Of a stretch of 21,092 nt of DNA, positions 1 through 7,035 are shown piece by piece. This DNA is from an uncultured Acidobacteriaceae bacterium (GTDB lineage: Bacteria; Acidobacteriota; Terriglobia; Terriglobales; Acidobacteriaceae): contig CAIMNN010000282.1 in assembly GCA_903842845.1 (NCBI GenBank), positions 1-21,092 of the forward strand, in the 5' to 3' direction. The notes below the pieces were generated by a model that saw nothing but the letters and a program-made list of their open reading frames with translations, did not search any database and was not told the DNA's origin. A program made the position numbers and the translations under genes. Position 1 is the first letter of the stretch, and every line of letters begins with the position of its first letter.

Positions 1-444
1 CAGTGCGCTGTGAGACTGCGCCGCATCCGCCTCCCCAAGCGACTCCAAGCGCTCGGTCAGCACTTCAACCTGCTTCTCCAACGCTGAAAGCGCCAACGCT
101 CGCTTCGCAACCAGCACAAGGTCCTCACGCTTGAACGGCTTCTGAAGATAATCAAACGCCCCGTTGCGCATCGCCAGTACAGCACTCTCAACCGAGCCAA
201 ACGCCGTCAGAAAAACAATCGGCACCTGCGGATTCGCCTCGTGCAGTCTCGAGAAAACCTCTTCACCGCTCATCCCCGGCATGCGCATATCAAGCAGCAC
301 CAGGTCCGGCGGATACTGCAACGCCTCCGCCAATCCCTTCACCGGGTCAGTGAACACAGAAACGCTCGTGCCCGGCAGGCGCAACATCCGCTGGATATTT
401 TCACCCAGTGCTGGCTCGTCGTCGATAACGATTATCCGGCTCAC
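1..444 (-). CDS. NtrC-like response regulator, receiver domain (partial, runs off the left edge)
   Basis: The visible 148 codons are a complete receiver domain plus the start of a linker. Acidic pocket D8-D9, phospho-acceptor D52 in LLDMRMPGMSG, switch T80 and K102 in the LQKPF motif are all present. The TAFGSVESAVLAM stretch is typical of NtrC-family regulators, which usually continue into a sigma-54 AAA+ domain and an HTH. Those parts lie outside the window, so sigma-54 activation is inferred, not seen. Residues 105-148 begin a helical, probably coiled linker. The GTG start overlaps the TGA stop of the upstream kinase gene by four bases (GTGA), so the pair is translationally coupled. As the last visible gene of the redox/ABC operon it is presumably the output of the kinase before it. 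Could also be a single-domain or other-output regulator. Confidence 0.9.
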   Translation of the reverse strand, partial: MSRIIVIDDEPALGENIQRMLRLPGTSVSVFTDPVKGLAEALQYPPDLVLLDMRMPGMSGEEVFSRLHEANPQVPIVFLTAFGSVESAVLAMRNGAFDYLQKPFKREDLVLVAKRALALSALEKQVEVLTERLESLGEADAAQSHSAL

Positions 445-1595
445 TCTTGTGCGCCCCCTTGAAACCAATGATACTGGTACGCTTCGGTGTAGCGCGTCGC
501 CGGCAACTCCAGCACAAAGCACGCCCCGCCGCCACTCCGCTTCTCATAGCGCACCTTGGCGTCGTACATATCAAGCAGGCTCGCCGCCAAGAACAATCCA
601 AGCCCCAGGTGTTCCCTACCTTGGCTCGACGAAACAAACGGCTCAAATAGATGTTCCTGCACCGCCTCGGGCACACCCGGCCCATTGTCCTCCACCCGCA
701 ACACAACCTTCGAGCCAACCGTCCTGTAGTTCTCCAGGATGACCTGCACCAACCCATTCTCCTGCCCCTGCATCGCATTGAGCGCGTTCAGCACCAAGCC
801 GCGCAACACTTCGGAGAGCACATGGTCGGGCAGATCGACCAGCGGCACATCAGCGCTCACCATTTGCAACTCAACACCCGCTACATCCGCCTTCGGCCTC
901 ATCTTGTGCACGATATCAGCAACTATCATCGCCGGTTGGCAAGGCTCATATCCCTCGCTCGACCGCTCCTGCCTTAGCGCCTGCAACAGCGTCTTCGCAA
1001 TCCGCGCCATGTAGCGCGTCTCCTTGAGCATCTCCTCCAGGTCCGCGTGCAGCGCCGCGTCTTCCTTGCGCTCATCGAGCAGCACCTCAATGCGGCCTTC
1101 CACGATTGCCAACGGATTGTTGAACTCGTGCATGAACCCGGCCGTGAACTGCCCCAACACAGCCAGCTGATTGGTCAACTTTGACGCGCGGTCCGCAGCC
1201 TGCAACTCATCCCGCAACCGCGCCGAACGAAAACGGACCTCGTCCATGCCCAGCTTCATCTGGGCCATTTTTTCTTCAGCGTCAATTTTTTTCTGGTTCA
1301 CTTCTCTTATATGTTTACGGAGCGCCCACACAGCAGGCAGTGGCGCAAGCGCAAGCACAACCACGGCAATCGCCCAGTACAGCAGTTCGGAGCCTGTACC
1401 AATGTATGTGTATAAGAGCATGAGAGGAAGAAAGCACAGCCCACTTAAGTACCATGCCCAGTTCGGCTGGCTGCCCGTGTGGCCCGAATTCTGTTTCTCA
1501 CTCTGCGCCAATGCGTTTACTCCGCGGCGTTGCAGACGGGTTCGCCCATCCGCATCAAGCCCTCTCGAGGAGTCTATCGTCAGCGGGCCCATCAT
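441..1595 (-). CDS. NtrB-like sensor histidine kinase with two closely spaced membrane helices
   Basis: A 384-residue kinase. About 45 cytoplasmic residues are followed by two hydrophobic helices, about 47-66 and 70-92, joined by only a few residues, so there is essentially no periplasmic sensor domain. A charged, probably coiled linker (about 93-140) leads to the dimerisation/phosphotransfer region with phospho-accepting H156 in HEFNNPLA. The ATPase domain has an N-box around N270, a G1 box DNGPG at 303-307 and a G2 box GLGLF at 331-335. HEFNNPLA is common in NtrB-like kinases that phosphorylate NtrC-type regulators, matching the next gene. It starts 26 bases after the cytochrome fusion gene, with no strong Shine-Dalgarno. 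An in-frame stop lies shortly upstream and no better start is seen. The membrane-embedded input suggests it reads the state of a membrane partner, possibly the ABC permease or oxidase-like subunit of the operon (inference). Confidence 0.93.
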   Translation of the reverse strand: MMGPLTIDSSRGLDADGRTRLQRRGVNALAQSEKQNSGHTGSQPNWAWYLSGLCFLPLMLLYTYIGTGSELLYWAIAVVVLALAPLPAVWALRKHIREVNQKKIDAEEKMAQMKLGMDEVRFRSARLRDELQAADRASKLTNQLAVLGQFTAGFMHEFNNPLAIVEGRIEVLLDERKEDAALHADLEEMLKETRYMARIAKTLLQALRQERSSEGYEPCQPAMIVADIVHKMRPKADVAGVELQMVSADVPLVDLPDHVLSEVLRGLVLNALNAMQGQENGLVQVILENYRTVGSKVVLRVEDNGPGVPEAVQEHLFEPFVSSSQGREHLGLGLFLAASLLDMYDAKVRYEKRSGGGACFVLELPATRYTEAYQYHWFQGGAQE

Positions 1596-1621
1596 AGAAA
1601 TAGCTTTCAGTCATAGCCGCA

Positions 1622-3541
1622 TCATCGCGGCAATTGCCCCATGCGCGCGCGCAACTTCTCAACAAATACAAACTCACCAAGCGAGAGCACCTCACCATCC
1701 GTCAGATATTCATGCCCCGGCATATCCGTGCCAACAACGCCGAACTTGATGATACGCGCGAGATCAAGCCGTAGTTGCGGCTCCGGCCCATTGAGGTTTA
1801 GATGCAGTAGCCGCATGGCCGAAAGATCCGGCGGCAACCGCTTGAATCCCGAGTACCACCGCGCCTGCCCGCCTGCATCGTGACAGGTCGCGCAGTGCTT
1901 GGCAAACAAAAGCCGCCCCTCATCTTGCGAGTGATGCTCCTCCGCCGCAGGCTTCCAATTATCGCGCATCGCTTTGCGCTCCTCTGCCGCGCCCATCGAC
2001 TGCAATGAATCGAGATAAGCGATCAAGTCCTCGCCGCGTCCATCCCGAAAAAGATACTTGTACTGCGGCATCGGCGACTCGTAACTGACCTTGCGCGGGT
2101 CAAGAAAATGTATGCGCAACCACTGCTGTGAGCGACGCAATCCAACATTTGTCAGATCCGGCCCTTGCCTGCGGTTGCCTATCAGCGGCGGCTGCTCGCG
2201 CCGCACAGCCGCAACATCGCTCGGCGCTCCCCAGTACTCCGTGTCATAGCTCTCCGCACGCAAATATTGCGAGTGGCAATTAATGCAACCCTCATTGATA
2301 TAGATCTGATGTCCGCGCTCAATCGCCGTCTGCGCCACTGCGGGTGCCGCATGCCCCGATGACACGTGATAAAGAATCCCCGCGATGCTCAACACTCCTA
2401 TCACTGCGACGATCTGAATTCGCACTCCACGCCCTGTCTGCATCAACAATGGCAGCGACGCAAGCCCCGCAGCGCCAGCGATAAACTGCCACGGAACCGT
2501 GTGTAGATTCTGAGCCATGCCAATGCCCATCGCGGAGCCAACCCATCCAGCAATCGAGTAAAGCCAGCCCGCCTCTCGCGCCCGTTGTGCAACACTCTTC
2601 GCCGGCGACAAAAAAGACGGATACGCAACCAGCGCAACCGAATAGAGCGACACGCCCACCGGATATAGCACCGCGGATATCTGTATCGTCCCCGCAGACG
2701 AAAGCAGAAAACACGCCGACGCCAGCAACAGCAACGCAAGCCCAAGCGTGAACGTCAGTCTCCGCCGCATCAACAGCAGCACAGCCCCAAGCGCCGCAGT
2801 CAGATGGATCAGCGCATTGCGATACAAACTGACATCGCCGCTCCACGTGCCGGCCTTCAACACCTCGGAGTTTTGAATAATGTAAAACGCCGCCGAGTCA
2901 AACCATATCAGCGTCGTAAAAAACAGCAGCACCCAACCAAAGCTGATTTCGCTCTTTGCCGGCTGCACCAACTCCGCGTCTTCAACATTGGCAAACGCCA
3001 GCGGCACGGCCAGCAACGTGACGACCGCCGAAACCAGCGCTATCTGCTGCGGCGTCGCAGTAAACAGCACCGGCATGTTGCAGACAAAATATCCCAGTCC
3101 CGTTCCGAGTCCAATCTTAAGCAGCGCATGGCGTCTTCCTATCCAGCGCGGCAGATACGTCACCAGCGTGACCGTCAGCAGTCCGAGCGATAGCCCTATC
3201 AACAGCGACACCGCACACGCCGCTGCAAAGTTCAACTCCATGCGCGCCAGGAACGCCGCAACCACGCAGCCAAGTTGCCCGCCCTGCAAACGGCAGCGCG
3301 GGCACTTCACAATTTGCAATCGCGGAGTCAGCAGGCTCGCAATAATGCCACCCAGAGCCATCAATCCCAGCACCGGCTTCAACGCTTCGCCCTGAAAGCC
3401 CAGTTCGCCAAGCCGCTGCAAAAATCCAAACTGCGCAAAGATGAGGAAGTATATATAGGTTGCCGCAATCAGACCGGTCCCCTGCCAGCCTGCGAACGGA
3501 TTCGCGCTTGCGCCTTCGTTGTTTGTCCGGCTACTCAACAT
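1622..3541 (-). CDS. Fusion of an MFS-like 12-helix membrane domain to a CcoO-like diheme cytochrome c
   Basis: 639 residues. Residues about 20-395 form roughly twelve hydrophobic helices with an MFS-like look, including a short basic loop (PRWIGRRHAL, 131-140). From about 400 the protein becomes soluble and resembles CcoO/FixO, subunit II of cbb3 oxidases. It has heme site CINCH (C419, C422, H423), then PPLIGNRRQGPDLTNVG, DPR at 481-483, and a probable axial Met in SPMPQY (M491). A second heme c site, CATCH (C550, C553, H554), is followed by probable ligand M607 in TDMPG. The heme domains should face the periplasm and pass electrons to or from the oxidase-like subunit two genes upstream. CcoO normally has a single anchor helix, so replacing it with a transporter-like domain is odd. 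A C80-x2-C83-x8-C92 cluster lies in an early loop. The start overlaps the upstream gene by 11 bases. Transport activity is unproven. Confidence 0.88.
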   Translation of the reverse strand: MLSSRTNNEGASANPFAGWQGTGLIAATYIYFLIFAQFGFLQRLGELGFQGEALKPVLGLMALGGIIASLLTPRLQIVKCPRCRLQGGQLGCVVAAFLARMELNFAAACAVSLLIGLSLGLLTVTLVTYLPRWIGRRHALLKIGLGTGLGYFVCNMPVLFTATPQQIALVSAVVTLLAVPLAFANVEDAELVQPAKSEISFGWVLLFFTTLIWFDSAAFYIIQNSEVLKAGTWSGDVSLYRNALIHLTAALGAVLLLMRRRLTFTLGLALLLLASACFLLSSAGTIQISAVLYPVGVSLYSVALVAYPSFLSPAKSVAQRAREAGWLYSIAGWVGSAMGIGMAQNLHTVPWQFIAGAAGLASLPLLMQTGRGVRIQIVAVIGVLSIAGILYHVSSGHAAPAVAQTAIERGHQIYINEGCINCHSQYLRAESYDTEYWGAPSDVAAVRREQPPLIGNRRQGPDLTNVGLRRSQQWLRIHFLDPRKVSYESPMPQYKYLFRDGRGEDLIAYLDSLQSMGAAEERKAMRDNWKPAAEEHHSQDEGRLLFAKHCATCHDAGGQARWYSGFKRLPPDLSAMRLLHLNLNGPEPQLRLDLARIIKFGVVGTDMPGHEYLTDGEVLSLGEFVFVEKLRARMGQLPR

Positions 3542-3950
3542 CTTTCAGCCAACGCCTCCACAGGCCGGTCCACTGCATCAGCGCAAAACATCCGTCAGTG
3601 GCCGCAACTTCAAGCCACTGCCACGGCAACTCGCCGGTGCTGAACTTCCAAACAATAAACGCGGCAATCAATGTGCGTGCCATCGCGCTGATGCGCCACT
3701 GCATTCTCCACACAGCAAGCGCGCCGACAGTTTGTCCGCGCTCCATCAAAGGAAAAAAATAACTGAGCCCCACAGCAAGAACAAACGCACCGATGTAACT
3801 CAACCACACCAGATTCGAGTTCGCTGCATCAATGCCCATCAAGTGCAGCGTCATCGCCGGCATCAACACAAGCGCAACACCCGTCGCCGAGTCGCAAAGC
3901 CCCGCTGCAACTTGATAGATGCGCAACCATATATATAAACGTGATCTCAT
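3531..3950 (-). CDS. Small four-helix membrane protein of unknown function
   Basis: 139 residues starting MRSRLYIWLRIYQ. The ATG at 3950 is chosen because AGGAGA lies about eight bases upstream and it overlaps the TGA of the oxidase-like gene as ATGA. A longer reading frame upstream lacks that support. Four hydrophobic segments can be seen, at roughly 8-31, 43-63, 79-99 and 108-128. There are no CxxCH motifs and no obvious metal-ligand set. It sits between the oxidase-like subunit and the cytochrome fusion, so a role as an accessory or assembly subunit of that complex is plausible. I do not recognise the family. A DoxX-like or similar small membrane fold is possible but not supported by any motif. 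Confidence 0.82.
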   Translation of the reverse strand: MRSRLYIWLRIYQVAAGLCDSATGVALVLMPAMTLHLMGIDAANSNLVWLSYIGAFVLAVGLSYFFPLMERGQTVGALAVWRMQWRISAMARTLIAAFIVWKFSTGELPWQWLEVAATDGCFALMQWTGLWRRWLKDVE

Positions 3951-5251
3951 GCCGTCTTCTCCTGATATCTCTCTGCGCCTGCTCGTGGCACAAACGCGAT
4001 AAACCAATCCGCCGACGCAATCGTCATAGCCACACCGGATAGCAGTCGCAACGCAAAAAGAATATTTCGCAACATCCCGGGCACAAAACTGAACTCCGGC
4101 CTCGTGCCTTCAATCCATCCCGAGACAAGCATGAACACAATGTACGCCGCAGTCCCGATGTGCCACATCCAAAACATAATAGGCCGATTCAGCCACTCCG
4201 CCTTCTCGCCCTCGCCAAGCATCAGCACTACAAGCAGCACCAACAAACTTGTCGTAAACCCCGCCATCGCCATCAGCGAGTGTGCAACCAACCCGTCAGT
4301 AAATTTGTAATGGTCCAGCACACCTGGCAGATACTGCACCAGCCCGACAACAACCAGCAGCGCCCACCACACCATCGTCGCCTGCCGCCAGCGCGTTGCA
4401 TTCGCGGGCCACTCAAATGCGCGAAAGTACATAAAAACCAGCGGAACCCAAATCACCAGCGATACAAAACTCAAATATTGGATCGGCAGATGATGGCTCG
4501 CATCCGCGCGCCCAAGCGATGCGCAGTAAATGCCATGCGCAACCAGCAACACCCAGCTCACGCCAAACCAGACACTCTTCTTTCGCTTCAGCAATCCCAG
4601 CGGCAGCAACAGCAGTATCAGCACAATTCCAAGTGACGATTCCAACTGGCTCGCACCCGTCGGCCCGCCCGTGCTCGGATTGAACGGCGGATACACCGTC
4701 GGGCTCGACGCGAAGTAAAGCACATAAGGCACTGGCAGCAAAACAAGCAGGCCGATTGCCTTGGCCACACTCGCAACCATCGCCCCCGCTTCTCGCTTCC
4801 AAACCTGCACCGCCACCGCCGCGGCAATTACAAACCACAAAAAGAAGATCGTCAGCGGAAAATACACGCGCGCATATCCGCTCCAATCAAGGAACAACTT
4901 TCCGCTCGACCCGCCATGCAGCCACGTCACTCCGCCAATCAACAACGCCAGAGACCACATCCACACCGCAGCCTTCGCCAAACTCGCCGAGCCGCTGCGT
5001 TCCACATCATATATATAGAAGAGCCACGCCACCAGCGGCAGACTCGTCCATCCATAAAGCTGCCAGTTCAGGTGCACTATCACCCAGCGGCCGTAGCTCC
5101 ATTCACCCAGCCACTTGCCTGCATCGGGGAACAGCAACAGCGCAGCCAGCAACACGCCTATCAAATTCGCAGCGAGGAGCCAGAAGAATCCATGCAGGCC
5201 CGCAAACTCGATCAGCTCCGCGCCTCCAGATCGTTCCGCGCCGCTAGACAT
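3947..5251 (-). CDS. Heme-copper oxidase / NO reductase-like subunit I with an incomplete ligand set
   Basis: 434 residues and twelve predicted helices, a little shorter than CcoN or NorB. Helix II has H60 in VHLNWQLYGW, the usual low-spin heme ligand. The loop before helix VIII has H253-H254 in SHHLPIQYLSF, matching the paired CuB histidines. Helix X has H324 in VAHSLMAMAGF, matching the high-spin heme ligand of HxH. The second helix X histidine is L326, and helix VI (about 203-221) has no histidine where the third CuB ligand is expected. It may be a divergent reductase or a non-catalytic heme or redox sensor. The chosen start ATG at 5251 has GAGGGG seven bases upstream and overlaps the ATPase gene by eight bases. 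An ATG 15 bases earlier (5266) is the alternative. The downstream CcoO-like cytochrome supports a respiratory-type complex. Confidence 0.82.
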   Translation of the reverse strand: MSSGAERSGGAELIEFAGLHGFFWLLAANLIGVLLAALLLFPDAGKWLGEWSYGRWVIVHLNWQLYGWTSLPLVAWLFYIYDVERSGSASLAKAAVWMWSLALLIGGVTWLHGGSSGKLFLDWSGYARVYFPLTIFFLWFVIAAAVAVQVWKREAGAMVASVAKAIGLLVLLPVPYVLYFASSPTVYPPFNPSTGGPTGASQLESSLGIVLILLLLPLGLLKRKKSVWFGVSWVLLVAHGIYCASLGRADASHHLPIQYLSFVSLVIWVPLVFMYFRAFEWPANATRWRQATMVWWALLVVVGLVQYLPGVLDHYKFTDGLVAHSLMAMAGFTTSLLVLLVVLMLGEGEKAEWLNRPIMFWMWHIGTAAYIVFMLVSGWIEGTRPEFSFVPGMLRNILFALRLLSGVAMTIASADWFIAFVPRAGAERYQEKTA

Positions 5252-5933
5252 ACAAGCGCCCCTCATGCATCTCGCTCAGCCGTCTGCATTTCGCGGCTAG
5301 TGCGCGGTCATGGGTCGCCATCACCAGCGTGATCCCCTCCGTCGCAACCAGTTCCATCAGTAGCTCAAAAACTTGCGCGCTCGTCTTCTCGTCCAGCGAA
5401 CCCGTCGGCTCATCGGCCAACAACAGCGCCGGCCTGTTCATCAACGCGCGGCAAAGAGCAGTCCGCTGCCGCTCGCCGCCTGAAAGTTTCTGTATCTTCT
5501 GCGCCCGGCGATGGATCAACCCCGTGCGCCCGGCCAATTGCTCAAAGCGTACCAGCGCGTCACGCCGTGAGATCCCCGCCGCAATCGATGGGATCAAGCA
5601 ATTTTCTTCGAGCGTCAGGTCTGGTAACAGGTTGTGCAATTGAAAAACAAATCCCACTTCGTGCCGCAACGCATTGCGTCTCTCGCTGCTCCTCTTCAAC
5701 TCTCTTCCATTGAGCAGCACACGCCCGCGCGTCGGCTCGTCCAGTGAACCCAACAGATGCAGCAGCGTGCTCTTGCCGCAACCCGACGGCCCGCACAGCG
5801 CCACCGTCTCACCCGCATCCACGCTCAGGTCAACGCCGTTGAGCACCGGTATCGCGCCAGCCTCATAACTCTTCCAAAGATTCTCACCCTGGATCAGCGG
5901 CGTCTTCGCATTCTGTGTCGCAACTTTACTCAA
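5244..5933 (-). CDS. ABC transporter ATP-binding protein, LolD/MacB type
   Basis: 229 residues if read from TTG at 5933, which has GGAGG nine bases upstream and overlaps the permease stop (TTGAGTAA). The longer ATG frame from 6017 would overlap the permease by 92 bases and adds no conserved sequence. Walker A is GPSGCGKST (48-56), the Q-loop glutamine is Q98 in VFQLHNLLP, the signature is LSGGERQ (150-156), Walker B is LLLADE (170-175) and the switch histidine is H208 in ATHD. These are the features of ATPases that pair with FtsX-type mechanotransmission permeases rather than classical importers. It should energise the permease encoded just upstream. The family moves lipoproteins, peptides or lipids, or transmits signals across the membrane. 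The substrate here cannot be read from sequence. Confidence 0.93.
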   Translation of the reverse strand: MSKVATQNAKTPLIQGENLWKSYEAGAIPVLNGVDLSVDAGETVALCGPSGCGKSTLLHLLGSLDEPTRGRVLLNGRELKRSSERRNALRHEVGFVFQLHNLLPDLTLEENCLIPSIAAGISRRDALVRFEQLAGRTGLIHRRAQKIQKLSGGERQRTALCRALMNRPALLLADEPTGSLDEKTSAQVFELLMELVATEGITLVMATHDRALAAKCRRLSEMHEGRLYV

Positions 5934-7035
5934 AGCGCAGCGCCTCCACTGGCCGGACACGCATCGCATAACCGGCAGGATACAGCGCGCCCAATACTCC
6001 GGTAACGCACGTGACAAACAAAATTATCGCAATGATCGGCGCATCCACCGTCGCGTCAACATATCCATGCAACGCAGGTGTGTGCTTCAGCGCGAAGATC
6101 GCCACAAAGCCAATTAACAGCCCAACCACCGCACCTACCATCGCAACCAACGCCGCTTCACCCAATATCACCGCGGCTATCTGCGAGTTCGAAAATCCAT
6201 TCACCCGCAAGATTGCTATCTCGCGGATACGCGTAAACACCGACATGATCATCGTGTTCGCAATGCCCAGTCCGCCCAATAACATTCCGCACGCGCCCAC
6301 AGCCCACGCCGTCGCTTTCAGAATTTTGAATTGCGAGTAGCTCCGGTTGAACTCCTCGTCCTCAAGCGCAATCAATTCCGGGTACGCCGCCTTCACACGC
6401 TCCTTGAACGCGCCGTGCTGATTTTTGTCGTTGAGCTTGATCGTCATTACCGACGCGATTCCCTGCTTGTGAAAAAATTCCTGCGCTTCCGTCAGCGGCA
6501 TAAAAACGCCGCCGTCCTCAAAACCGTTCCGCGTCCGCAGCACTCCCGTCACGTGGAACTTCCCGTGGCCTATCGCAACCTCTTCGCCGGTCTGCGCGTT
6601 CAAAAACTCCGCGGCGCGCTCGCCGAGCACAATGCTGTCAGTCGTGTTGAACTTCTCCGCGCTACCCGACAGCCACGTCGCCTGCTTCAGCCGCGCATCA
6701 TCCGAGTCAATTCCGAAACACGTAATAAGTGGGTGCCCAGCGCTCGAAACAATTCCAAAAAGAACAGGGTTGGCCTTCTTCACCATCGGCCACGTCGAAA
6801 TATCTTTCACCGCCTGGTCGGGAACGCTGCTGAAGAAAAGGTCTGATATGTTTTTTTCGAAGACAACCATCTCACTGCCCGCTGACAACAGGCTCGAGAA
6901 CATCCCCACCGCACCTTGCAGTATCGTAACCACCGTAAGCATCGCCGCCACGCTGAACGCGATCCCGGCCAGTGTGATAAAGGTGCGAATACGATGACGA
7001 CGCAAGTTCGTGTAGATCAACTTCAAAAAGATCAT
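5926..7035 (-). CDS. FtsX/MacB-like ABC transporter permease
   Basis: 369 residues with the typical four-helix layout. Helix 1 is at about 20-45, after the amphipathic start FLKLIYTNLRRHRIRTF. A periplasmic MacB-type domain covers roughly 50-255. Three C-terminal helices lie at about 262-285, 310-335 and 342-362, and the protein ends PVEALRFE. GGLGIANTMIMSVFTRIREI is the conserved FtsX-domain region after helix 2, including the coupling segment. Its ATG overlaps the stop of the prenyl synthase gene as ATGA, and its end overlaps the ATPase gene by eight bases, so a dedicated transporter pair is likely. There is no outer-membrane or membrane-fusion partner in the window, so a full MacAB-TolC-type exporter is not evident. 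With the intramembrane kinase downstream, a sensing role is also possible. Confidence 0.93.
   Translation of the reverse strand: MIFLKLIYTNLRRHRIRTFITLAGIAFSVAAMLTVVTILQGAVGMFSSLLSAGSEMVVFEKNISDLFFSSVPDQAVKDISTWPMVKKANPVLFGIVSSAGHPLITCFGIDSDDARLKQATWLSGSAEKFNTTDSIVLGERAAEFLNAQTGEEVAIGHGKFHVTGVLRTRNGFEDGGVFMPLTEAQEFFHKQGIASVMTIKLNDKNQHGAFKERVKAAYPELIALEDEEFNRSYSQFKILKATAWAVGACGMLLGGLGIANTMIMSVFTRIREIAILRVNGFSNSQIAAVILGEAALVAMVGAVVGLLIGFVAIFALKHTPALHGYVDATVDAPIIAIILFVTCVTGVLGALYPAGYAMRVRPVEALRFE

Noticed and set aside
1596..1621. Possible promoter in the 26-base gap before the kinase gene
   Set aside because: Too short for a promoter and no -10 or -35 match. Read-through from the operon is simpler.
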